A stretch of DNA of 24,004 nt, taken from UBA1413 sp964461455. Its GTDB lineage: Bacteria > Bacteroidota > Bacteroidia > Bacteroidales > Prolixibacteraceae. Position numbers and translations under genes: made by a program. Location: positions 1-24,004 of the forward strand of contig CAYWUJ010000036.1 of the NCBI GenBank assembly GCA_964461455.1. Reading direction: 5' to 3'. Shown here in pieces: positions 7,185-14,537 of this stretch (position 1 is the stretch's first letter; each line of letters begins with the position of its first letter). Below the pieces are notes generated by a model. The model was not told the origin of the DNA and did not search any database. It was given only the letters and a program-made list of their open reading frames with translations.

Positions 7185-9755
7185 CTAAGGGATCAGCAGG
7201 GAGACTCCCTGGTAGGTGATAAAGGCCAGCACCCAGGCCAGCAGGGTGGTGTAGAGAATTGAAAAGAGACTCCATTTCCAGTGGCCCGATTCGTTGCTGA
7301 TGGCGGCCACCACGCCGATGCAGGGGAAATAGATCAGGATGAACACCAGGAAAGCCAGGCCCGAGGCGGTGTTGAAAACCGGGGTTCCCCGGAGCTTTCC
7401 GCTGGCGTGGACTTCGTTTTTCAGTTTTTCCTGGAGGTTGACGGTCGACTCTTCCACGTCGGACTGGTAAAGCACTCCCATGGTGCTGATGATGATCTCC
7501 TTGGCAGGTAGTCCGGCCAGCAGGGCGATGCTCATCTTCCAGTCAAAACCCAGGGGCGACATCACCGGCTGAATAGCCCTGCCCATGCGTCCCAGGTAGG
7601 AGTTGGAAAGCCGGCGGGTCTCAACATCTACGGCTTCATCAACCGCTTCATCAACGGCATCCGCCCCTGTCTTTCCGGCCCCAATTTCCGGAGACAGGGA
7701 AGAGACAGACGGTGCCGGAGCTTCTGCTGCCGGAAGCGCTGTGGAACCGGTCGCTGATGGTGCGGCCAATTCCGGAGAAACGGAGGAGCCGGTCGCTGAT
7801 GGTGCGGTCAATTCCGGAGAAGCTGAGGGGGCCGTCCGCGGAAAATACTCCAGCGCCCAAATGATCACCACCCCGATCAGAATGACCGTGCCTATCTTCT
7901 TCAGGTACTGCTTGGTCTTGTCCCACATGTGGAAGAAGATATTCCACGCTGTCGGCATCCTGTAGGCCGGGAGTTCCATGACGAAGGGGGTTTCCTTGTT
8001 GCGGAACACCAGATGGTTGAGGAGCTGGGCCGTCAGAAAGGCCACGACAATGCCGAAGGCGTAAATGCCGATGAGGATCAGGGCCTGGTGGCTGCTGAAA
8101 AAGGCTGAGATGATCAGAATATATACGGGCAGGCGGGCGCTGCATGACATGAAGGGGATGATGAGCATGGTGAGGATCCTGTCCCCCTTGTTGCGGAGGG
8201 TCCGCGTGGCCATGATGGCGGGTACGTTGCACCCGAACCCCATGATCATGGGGATGAAGGAGCGGCCGTGCAACCCGAAACGGTGCATGATCTTGTCCAT
8301 GATAAAGGCCGCCCGGGCCATATATCCCGTGCCTTCGAGCAACGAGATGAAAAAGAAAAGGATCAGGATGTTGGGCAGGAAGACCAGCACACTCCCTGTG
8401 CCGCTGATGATGCCGTCGATCAGCAGATCCTTGAGCATGCCGTCGGGAAGGATATATCGCAGTCCGTCGCTGAACCAGGAAATTGCCGCGTCTATCCACT
8501 CCATGGGGTAAGCGCCCAGGGTGAAGGTCGCCCAGAAAACCACGAAGAGGATTCCGGCAAACAGGGGAAAGGCGAGCTTAGGATGGGTCATCACCCGGTC
8601 GATCTTTTCGGAAATATTCCTCACCCGGGGCGCCGGAGCCCGGAGGGTCTCCTTCAGGGCTCCCGAAATAAAGGCGTACTTGGCATCGGTGACCACGGTC
8701 TCGCTCTCCTCGGCATATAACCCTTCGATGCGCGTGATCTCCCTGTGCGTCAGGGCCACAATCTCCATGTAGTTGCGGTAATCGGCCATCAGCTCCAGCA
8801 CCTGCTTGTCCTTCTCCAGCATCTTGATGGCCAGAAAACGGCTGCTGATCTTGTCGGTGATGGGCTTGTTCTCCCTGATCTTTGCCCTGATGGCGCCGAT
8901 CGACGCTTCTATCTCCGTTCCGTAGTTGATATGGATATGACGGGTGACGGGATCCTTTCCCTCGTACACGCTGATCACCCGCTGCAAAAGCTCCTGCATT
9001 CCCTGTCCCCGGTTGCTCACCGTCGGCACAAAGGGAACCCCCAGAAGACGCCCCAGATTGTCATGGCTCAGCTTCTGGTGTTCCTTTTCCAGCTCGTCGA
9101 CCATATTGAGCGCCGCCACAATCCGCAGGTCCATGTCGATCAGCTGGGTGGTCAGAAATAGACTCCGCTCAAGGTTCGTAGCTTCCAGTACGTTGATCAC
9201 AATGTCGGGGGTCTCCTCGTAAATGAACTTCCTGACGTAGATCTCCTCAGGGGTGTAAGCCGTCAGACTGTAAGTCCCCGGAAGGTCAATTATGTTAAAA
9301 TGGTACCCGAAAGCGTCAAAACTGGTCTTGCGGATATCCACGGTCACCCCGCTATAATTTCCTACCTTTTCACGGGCTCCGGTAAGGGCGTTGTAAAGGG
9401 TGGTCTTCCCGGCATTCGGGTTTCCCACCAACGCCACGTTGATGCTCTTTCCCCTGACCAGCACCTCCCCGGCTTTCTCCTCCCTCTGGATCACCCCTTC
9501 ATAGCCCGTCTCCCCGGGAACCACATAGTCGGCCTGGGCAACCACTTCTATCTGCTCGGCTTCCGACCGGCGAAGGGTGATGTTATAGTTCAGAATACGG
9601 TACTCAATGGCCCCGTTGAAGGGGGCATTCTTGATCACCGTGATCTCCTTCCCCTTCACAAATCCCATCTCATTGATCCTCTTGCGGAAGGATCCATGCC
9701 CCAGGATCTTGGTAATCACCACTGTTTCGTTATTCCTGACTTCGCTCAGCTTCAA
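7185..9755 (-). CDS. feoB: FeoA-FeoB fusion, ferrous iron transporter
   Basis: This inner-membrane GTPase imports Fe(II). The first ~75 residues are a FeoA-like SH3 domain (KLSEVRNNETVVITKILG onward), a fusion common in Bacteroidota. The G domain follows, with P-loop GNPNAGKT (about 111-118), DLPGTY (about 157) and NMVD (about 217). Two Gate regions and many helices come next, including GFGCNVPAIMATRTL and GLPAKEIIISTMGVLY. I prefer the TTG at 9755, giving 856 residues: the longer frame starts at a TTG inside a promoter box (9798-9805), and FeoA domains normally begin at the KLSE-like segment. An unusual Ala/Ser/Pro-rich, repeat-bearing insert of about 70 residues sits before NSYLGRMGRAIQP (DNA about 7608-7845). 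The next gene in the operon is the Cys-rich accessory peptide. Confidence 0.95.
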   Translation of the reverse strand: MKLSEVRNNETVVITKILGHGSFRKRINEMGFVKGKEITVIKNAPFNGAIEYRILNYNITLRRSEAEQIEVVAQADYVVPGETGYEGVIQREEKAGEVLVRGKSINVALVGNPNAGKTTLYNALTGAREKVGNYSGVTVDIRKTSFDAFGYHFNIIDLPGTYSLTAYTPEEIYVRKFIYEETPDIVINVLEATNLERSLFLTTQLIDMDLRIVAALNMVDELEKEHQKLSHDNLGRLLGVPFVPTVSNRGQGMQELLQRVISVYEGKDPVTRHIHINYGTEIEASIGAIRAKIRENKPITDKISSRFLAIKMLEKDKQVLELMADYRNYMEIVALTHREITRIEGLYAEESETVVTDAKYAFISGALKETLRAPAPRVRNISEKIDRVMTHPKLAFPLFAGILFVVFWATFTLGAYPMEWIDAAISWFSDGLRYILPDGMLKDLLIDGIISGTGSVLVFLPNILILFFFISLLEGTGYMARAAFIMDKIMHRFGLHGRSFIPMIMGFGCNVPAIMATRTLRNKGDRILTMLIIPFMSCSARLPVYILIISAFFSSHQALILIGIYAFGIVVAFLTAQLLNHLVFRNKETPFVMELPAYRMPTAWNIFFHMWDKTKQYLKKIGTVILIGVVIIWALEYFPRTAPSASPELTAPSATGSSVSPELAAPSATGSTALPAAEAPAPSVSSLSPEIGAGKTGADAVDEAVDEAVDVETRRLSNSYLGRMGRAIQPVMSPLGFDWKMSIALLAGLPAKEIIISTMGVLYQSDVEESTVNLQEKLKNEVHASGKLRGTPVFNTASGLAFLVFILIYFPCIGVVAAISNESGHWKWSLFSILYTTLLAWVLAFITYQGVSLLIP
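7747..7830. repeat. 42-bp tandem repeat inside feoB
   Basis: Two adjacent 42-bp units (7747-7788 and 7789-7830) are nearly identical and begin CCGGTCGCTGATGGTGCGG. They keep the feoB frame and encode 14-residue units of the type APSATGSxxSPEL. A partial third unit lies just past 7830, and a separate 12-bp repeat encoding DEAV lies near 7630-7655. Confidence 0.85.
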
Positions 9756-9797
9756 GATTGCGGTATTTTTATTTAAATCAATTATAAATAGCGACTG

Positions 9798-9805
9798 CAA
9801 ATATA
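9798..9805 (-). promoter_or_regulatory. -7 promoter box TATATTTG for feoAB
   Basis: This exact TAnnTTTG match on the minus strand lies about 43 bp upstream of the TTG start at 9755. It overlaps the TTG at 9800 that would open the longest frame, so transcription should begin downstream of that codon. No palindromic Fur or DtxR-like operator was recognised nearby. Confidence 0.5.
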
Positions 9806-9860
9806 AATTTTTGTTCCGGATTATTCAGCGCACCGATGAGTGCTGATAGGCCAGAATCGT

Positions 9861-9868
9861 TATTTTTG
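9861..9868 (+). promoter_or_regulatory. -7 promoter box TATTTTTG for the acidic-tail gene
   Basis: This exact TAnnTTTG match on the plus strand ends 22 bp before the ATG at 9891. It also argues against the upstream ATG at 9840 as the start. It is divergent from the feoAB promoter, with about 55 bp between the two boxes. Confidence 0.45.
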
Positions 9869-9890
9869 TAACTTAACAAAAAATGAAGGG

Positions 9891-10715
9891 ATGGACGAGG
9901 AGTTCCTGTATGATAAGGTAAGGAGAGCGCTGGAACATCTGCCCGAAAATTTCAACGTGCTGGAGGAACAGATCGACGTTCAGCTCCAGATGGAGTATTT
10001 CGGGTTTGCCGGCAAGTTCCGGAAGGAGGAGGATATGGCCGCTGTGGCCGCAGACGCGGAGCTGCTCTTTGATGCGGAAGCTTCCGTCGATAGTAAACGC
10101 AGAATTCTGGTGGCTCTGGCTTCCCTGCCTGAGGTGGAGGCCTTCCGGACCATAGAGAAATATTACCATCACCCCGATGAGGGGATGAAGGACTGGACTA
10201 CCCTGGCCTACCAGGAAAGCCGCATGCTCCTGCAAAGCTCCCTGCTCGACGAACAGCAGGTCTTCATCTCCACCGGACTCGGGGGGAAAGGACGGAAACT
10301 CCGTTATTTCGTTGTTTTCATGAACCGCGAGGGAACCAGCTTTACCTCCATGCAGAAAAAACTGCTCCATGACGAACTCCGTTACGCCCTCGAAAACAAC
10401 GACGGGGTTCTGGAGGAATTCAACGAAATGATCGATTTCACCACCGCCCTGGTGATCCTTCCCATCAAGGCTTCCCTCAAGGAGATCTTCCGCGGGGTGA
10501 TCGAGGAGTGCAACCAGTATGGTAACTTCCTCGAAGAAGACATGGTGATCACCAACGTCAAACGGCTCTCAACCACCGAAATCGTCGATATCCTCACCCG
10601 GCAAAAGGAGGAACCAAGCGACGGGGAGGACTCCCCGGAAAACGAGGGTGACGACGGGGAAGACGGTGACGATTATTCGGGAAACGGAGATAACGACGAC
10701 GATGACGATGTTTAA
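9891..10715 (+). CDS. Hypothetical protein with acidic C-terminal tail
   Basis: A 274-residue protein that I do not recognise. It has no signal peptide or membrane helix and should be cytoplasmic. Residues about 40-120 are helical and resemble HEAT-like repeats (KRRILVALASLPEVEAFRTI). A second region reads GRKLRYFVVFMNREGTSF and then ITNVKRLSTTEIVDILTRQ. From about residue 240 the tail is almost entirely Asp, Glu, Gly and Asn, ending in a run of Asp. I start it at ATG 9891 because the frame's earlier ATG (9840) lies upstream of a promoter box. It is divergent from feoAB, and the M28 peptidase follows 92 bp later. No function can be assigned. Confidence 0.78.
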   Translation: MDEEFLYDKVRRALEHLPENFNVLEEQIDVQLQMEYFGFAGKFRKEEDMAAVAADAELLFDAEASVDSKRRILVALASLPEVEAFRTIEKYYHHPDEGMKDWTTLAYQESRMLLQSSLLDEQQVFISTGLGGKGRKLRYFVVFMNREGTSFTSMQKKLLHDELRYALENNDGVLEEFNEMIDFTTALVILPIKASLKEIFRGVIEECNQYGNFLEEDMVITNVKRLSTTEIVDILTRQKEEPSDGEDSPENEGDDGEDGDDYSGNGDNDDDDDV

Positions 10716-10807
10716 TCTTCCGGAAACTTTGGCAGGGCAAGAACGATGGTGACGCCCATGAGGGCGATGAACTTAACAGTGATTCCGTTTATTAATTATT
10801 TTATGCG

Positions 10808-12493
10808 ATGATTCTTAGAACATTTCTTCTTTCCACCCGGCTGGTGCTGGTGGCGTTTTTTTTAATGATGGTGGGGTCCCTGAGCGCCCAGGATCCCAAG
10901 GATTTGGGGCTTCAGGCCATCTCTTCCGGCGTGGTGAAAGCCCAGATGGAAATTCTGGCATCGGACTGGATGGAAGGCCGGGCCGCAGGAACCCGGGGTG
11001 AATATATGGCCGGCGATTATATCGCCAGCATGTTCAGGCTGTATGGCCTTAAACCCTATGGTGACATGATCCCTCCCGTGAATCCGGGCCGCCGCATGAC
11101 GGGGCTCCCCCCGGTGCCGTCCTCCGCGGGTGAAAGGTGCTACTTCCAGGTCGTTCCCCTGGTGGAATATACCCCCGGAAACGACCAGCAGTTCGCGGTC
11201 GTCTCCTCAGCAGGGGGAGGGGAGGTGTCGGCCGACTTTAACTACCTGACCGACTTCTCGGTACGAACCGGCAACGTGGGGATGACCGTAGAGGCCCCCG
11301 TGGTGTTTGCCGGCTACGGATTCAGGGATGAGAAAAACGGATATGACGATTTCAAGAAGGTCGATGTCGCCGGTAAGGTGGTGGTGATCATGGCCGGATT
11401 TCCCGGTCACCGCGACGACGCTTCTCCTGCGTATAAAAAATTCAGGCCTGCTGACCGCATGGCGCAGTACACCCTGGAGCGCGATAAAAACAGCCGCGCC
11501 GAAAAACTGGGCGCCGTGGCCCTCATCATCATCCGCCCGGGCACCCATCCCCAGAAGGAATGGGCCCTTTCCCCGGCTGCCGGTGACTTGGAAGCCCCCA
11601 GTGAACGGGAAAATCCCGTTCCTACAGCAACAGGACGTATGGTCCTTCCCGGGGATACCCTTTCTGGAAACCTGCCCGTTTTTACGGTGTCGTCCAGGGT
11701 GGTGCAACACCTTCTCGCCGGAACCGGCCTTGACCCCGAAGAATTTGAAAAACACACGGCCCTGACCATGCTCCCCGATTCACGCCTCCTCCCCGGAAAA
11801 TCGGTCCGTTTCCGCACCTCCGTCAACTCCCGTATCATCAACGCCCGTAATGTGCTGGCCTTTGTCGAGGGCGAAAACAAAGAGGAGGTGATCGTCGTCG
11901 GTGGTCACTATGACCACATGGGAAAATCGGAGGGGTGGATCTGGAATGGTGCCGATGACAACGCCTCGGGAACCGTAGGGGTGATGACCATCGCCAAAGC
12001 CTTCGCCGCCACCGGCAGGAAACCGGCCCGCTCGGTGATCTTCGCCGCCTGGACCGCCGAGGAAAAGGGATTGCTGGGATCGGAGTATTTCGTGCGTACC
12101 CTGTCTGAGTCCACCCGGGTGGTCATTAACCTCAACTACGACATGATCGCCCGCGACGCCGAAGGCGATTCCCTCGGTAATAAGGCTTCCATGATGTACA
12201 CCGAATCATGGGACGACATCCGCAAGGTCACCGCGGAACATCTCTCCCGCTACGCCATTCCCCTCGACCTCAGCTACCGCCCCTCGGCAACAGGCGGCGG
12301 GGGCAGCGACCACGCCCACTTCGCCCGGAAGGGAATCCCCATCTTTTACTTCATGGCCGCCATGCACCCCGATTACCACAAACCCTCTGACCACCTCAGC
12401 AAAGTCAACTGGGACAAAATGACCAATATCATCAGAGTGGGATTCCTCAATACCTGGGAATTCGCCAACCGCAGGGAACCCGTCCTGCCCTGA
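10808..12493 (+). CDS. Secreted M28-family metallopeptidase with PA-like domain
   Basis: A 561-residue exported zinc aminopeptidase-like protein. The signal peptide ends near residue 27 (VGSLSAQ). Residues about 120-330 form an inserted protease-associated-type domain (APVVFAGYGF, AGKVVVIMAGFPG, LGAVALIII). The catalytic domain carries the M28 signature: GGHYDH (His367), GADDNASG (bridging Asp near 383), TAEEKGLLGSE (Glu418/419), NYDMI (Asp445) and the final His524 in DYHKPSDH. All five expected metal or catalytic positions are present, so it should be active. It probably trims peptides in the periplasm or outside the cell. The upstream spacer of 92 bp has no clear promoter, so it may share a transcript with the acidic-tail gene. 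Confidence 0.93.
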   Translation: MILRTFLLSTRLVLVAFFLMMVGSLSAQDPKDLGLQAISSGVVKAQMEILASDWMEGRAAGTRGEYMAGDYIASMFRLYGLKPYGDMIPPVNPGRRMTGLPPVPSSAGERCYFQVVPLVEYTPGNDQQFAVVSSAGGGEVSADFNYLTDFSVRTGNVGMTVEAPVVFAGYGFRDEKNGYDDFKKVDVAGKVVVIMAGFPGHRDDASPAYKKFRPADRMAQYTLERDKNSRAEKLGAVALIIIRPGTHPQKEWALSPAAGDLEAPSERENPVPTATGRMVLPGDTLSGNLPVFTVSSRVVQHLLAGTGLDPEEFEKHTALTMLPDSRLLPGKSVRFRTSVNSRIINARNVLAFVEGENKEEVIVVGGHYDHMGKSEGWIWNGADDNASGTVGVMTIAKAFAATGRKPARSVIFAAWTAEEKGLLGSEYFVRTLSESTRVVINLNYDMIARDAEGDSLGNKASMMYTESWDDIRKVTAEHLSRYAIPLDLSYRPSATGGGGSDHAHFARKGIPIFYFMAAMHPDYHKPSDHLSKVNWDKMTNIIRVGFLNTWEFANRREPVLP

Positions 12494-12589
12494 AGCACCG
12501 GAAACACACGGGTAATGGCCGTTCCCTGAAAAGTTGCTCTTTTTTTTATTTTTTTTTGCACTGAACCTTTCATAAGTCTGTGAAATTCA

Positions 12590-12597
12590 TATTTTTG
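12590..12597 (+). promoter_or_regulatory. -7 promoter box TATTTTTG for the C39-like gene
   Basis: This exact TAnnTTTG match is preceded at 18 nt spacing by TTTC, one base from the -33 consensus TTTG. Transcription from here gives a leader of about 45 nt that contains a palindrome and a strong Shine-Dalgarno sequence. Confidence 0.55.
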
Positions 12598-12620
12598 CCG
12601 GAACAAACCACCTAAAGTTT

Positions 12621-12636
12621 CGTTAAATATTTAACG
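12621..12636 (+). promoter_or_regulatory. 16-bp perfect palindrome touching the Shine-Dalgarno site
   Basis: CGTTAAATATTTAACG is a perfect palindrome whose last G begins the GGAGG ribosome binding site (12636-12640), 7 nt before the ATG at 12648. It could be an operator for a dimeric repressor just downstream of the transcription start. A strong GGAGG is itself unusual in Bacteroidota, which mostly rely on A-rich leaders. Confidence 0.5.
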
Positions 12637-12647
12637 GAGGTAAAAGT

Positions 12648-14408
12648 ATGGACCGACATATCGTGACCTCTTTGAGGCACCTTTTAATCACCCTTGTGAC
12701 GCTGGGCGTGATATTGGCATGTTTCCTGCCTGCACAGGGACAACAGGATGTGATCATGACGCTGATACCCCACCCGGAAGAGACAACGGGCATCTCAGCG
12801 CTTCCCGACTCCCTGGTGGCCGGAGTGATCAATGGTCACGACGGGGCTCTGATAGAAATCATCAGGGTTCCCGGGCAACCTCCCCGGCAGCTCAAAGCGG
12901 CCTCCGCCGCTGCCGCCCCTTCCGCCACGGCAGTCATCATTCCCGAAATGCCGGCATACATCTGGTCGTTCGGATGTTCTCCCACAGTGGGGGCGATGAT
13001 GGCCGCCTGGTATGACAACAACGGATACCCCGACCTCTACACTGGTCAGGCCAATGGCGGCAATGCACCCCTCAACAACCTGGGGTGGGGTACCGTCATC
13101 ATCGGAGGCAACCAGGAAAACCTATGCCCTCTGAGCGCCTCCATGAACGGCCTCGACGGCCGCACCACCCGCGGTCATGTCGACGATTACTATACGGAAT
13201 ACGGCAGCTCTGCCAACGATCCCTATCTGCTCAACTACTGGACGGAACATGCCCCTCCTGACTGTGCCGCCGACTTTATGGGCACCAATCAGTCCGAATT
13301 AAATAACCCCGACGGAAGCACCATCTTCTATTATTATGTCGACAATTCACCCTATTCCGGAGAACATAGCGGAGACGGGAGCTTCGGATTGGAGCTCTTC
13401 TTCGAATCGACAGGGTACCAGGTCGTCAGAAGGTTCAACCAGTATATCAGCGGATATAATAACAGGTCTGCCGGTTTTACCTTTGACCAGTACAAGGCCG
13501 AGATTGACGCCGGAAGACCGGTGATGATTCAGGTACAGGGCCATTCCATGGCCGGATATGGCTATGACCCCGTGGGTAACCTTGTTTACGTGCGCAATAC
13601 CTGGGACCTCAGTGACCATACCTTCCCCTGGGGAGGATCCTATGAAGGCATGGTGCACTATGCCGTGACGGTCTTTGAACTGGCCCCCTCCGCCGATTCC
13701 CTCTGTTCCCTGGCAGTGAACACCGCTTCCCTCAACTTCCCGGCCACACCCTCATCCTTAAGTTTCCAAATCACCACCGGCGAATGCAGCACCCTCGACT
13801 GGTCGGTCTCTTCCAATGCCTCATGGCTGTCGCTGACTCCTGCTTCCGGAAAGGGGAATGCCAGCGTCACCGTCGACTGCCAGGCCAACACGGGAACGGC
13901 AGTCCGGGTGGCCACCATTTCCATTTCCGGGCCCGTCAACACCGTCACCATTTCCGTGGCCCAGGAAGGGAATTCCCAGCCCGACATCGCTCCTGTGATC
14001 ACCGTCACTCCCAATGTGCTGTCAGGAGTGGCCAACCTCGATGTGGTGGTGAAAATCGCGGAAGTCAACAATGTGCCCACTTCCGGAACGATTACCGTGG
14101 TCATACCCCGTGATCAGCGATGGAGCCTCAACGGCCCCTTCTCCGCGGCCGTCACTTCCCTGGCCGGCGTTCCCCTCAATAACGGGGACTGGAGCTATGA
14201 CTCCACGTCTGCAGAATTTCACATTTTCAGAATGGAGGCTGCCCTCCCGGCCCGAGGATTCTCAACGTTCGGTTTCAGAGCCCTCTTTAACCCCTTAAAC
14301 TCAAAAGGGGTCGCCACCATTACCTCACAGATCATGGCCGGAAGCGGCGGAGAGTCAGGGGCGGGTAATAACTCCGATTCCGAAAGGCTGGACTATTTTG
14401 CCTTATGA
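12648..14408 (+). CDS. Secreted C39-like cysteine peptidase with BACON domain
   Basis: A 586-residue exported protein with a signal peptide up to about residue 31 (ACFLPAQGQ). Residues about 100-345 look like a papain-fold C39-type domain: the likely nucleophile Cys110 in WSFGCSPTVGAMMAAWYD, His299 in QGHSMAGYGYD, and an Asn/Asp in VRNTWD. Residues about 355-440 form a BACON-type beta-sandwich (WSVSSNASWLSLTPASGKGN, ending ISVAQEG). A further Ig-like region of about 130 residues follows, with no obvious type IX sorting domain. BACON domains are typical of Bacteroidota surface proteins. No ABC exporter is near, so a degradative or host/cell-surface role is more likely than bacteriocin processing. 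The start is set by GGAGG 7 nt upstream. Confidence 0.8.
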   Translation: MDRHIVTSLRHLLITLVTLGVILACFLPAQGQQDVIMTLIPHPEETTGISALPDSLVAGVINGHDGALIEIIRVPGQPPRQLKAASAAAAPSATAVIIPEMPAYIWSFGCSPTVGAMMAAWYDNNGYPDLYTGQANGGNAPLNNLGWGTVIIGGNQENLCPLSASMNGLDGRTTRGHVDDYYTEYGSSANDPYLLNYWTEHAPPDCAADFMGTNQSELNNPDGSTIFYYYVDNSPYSGEHSGDGSFGLELFFESTGYQVVRRFNQYISGYNNRSAGFTFDQYKAEIDAGRPVMIQVQGHSMAGYGYDPVGNLVYVRNTWDLSDHTFPWGGSYEGMVHYAVTVFELAPSADSLCSLAVNTASLNFPATPSSLSFQITTGECSTLDWSVSSNASWLSLTPASGKGNASVTVDCQANTGTAVRVATISISGPVNTVTISVAQEGNSQPDIAPVITVTPNVLSGVANLDVVVKIAEVNNVPTSGTITVVIPRDQRWSLNGPFSAAVTSLAGVPLNNGDWSYDSTSAEFHIFRMEAALPARGFSTFGFRALFNPLNSKGVATITSQIMAGSGGESGAGNNSDSERLDYFAL

Positions 14409-14429
14409 TCTTTTTGTTAACAGGCTGTT

Positions 14430-14531
14430 AATTTTCAAGGCCTTATTTAAAATAAAGCTAAATTTCGGCGCACGGTTGGCAAATCGCCATCGAGCAACTA
14501 TTTTTATGCCCACCTTGAAAATTTTAGCTTT
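14430..14531 (+). promoter_or_regulatory. Leader with two competing inverted repeats and promoter candidates
   Basis: The 129-bp spacer before the propeller cluster holds AATTTTCAAGG (14430-14440), which can pair with CCTTGAAAATT (14513-14523). It also holds AAAGCTAAATTT (14454-14465), which can pair, with one bulge, with 14519-14531. The two right arms overlap, so the pairings exclude each other. A promoter candidate is TTGG (14476-14479), 19 nt, TATTTTTA (14499-14506). A perfect TAGCTTTG lies at 14525-14532, very close to the ATG. Confidence 0.4.
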
Positions 14532-14537
14532 GTTATT

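Noticed and set aside
10716..10807. Promoter or small gene between the acidic-tail gene and the M28 peptidase
   Set aside because: Only short frames without start signals and no TAnnTTTG match; nothing that can be supported.
12538..12557. T-rich tract after the M28 gene as an intrinsic terminator
   Set aside because: A long T run exists but the sequence before it forms only a poor stem, so termination there is not demonstrated.
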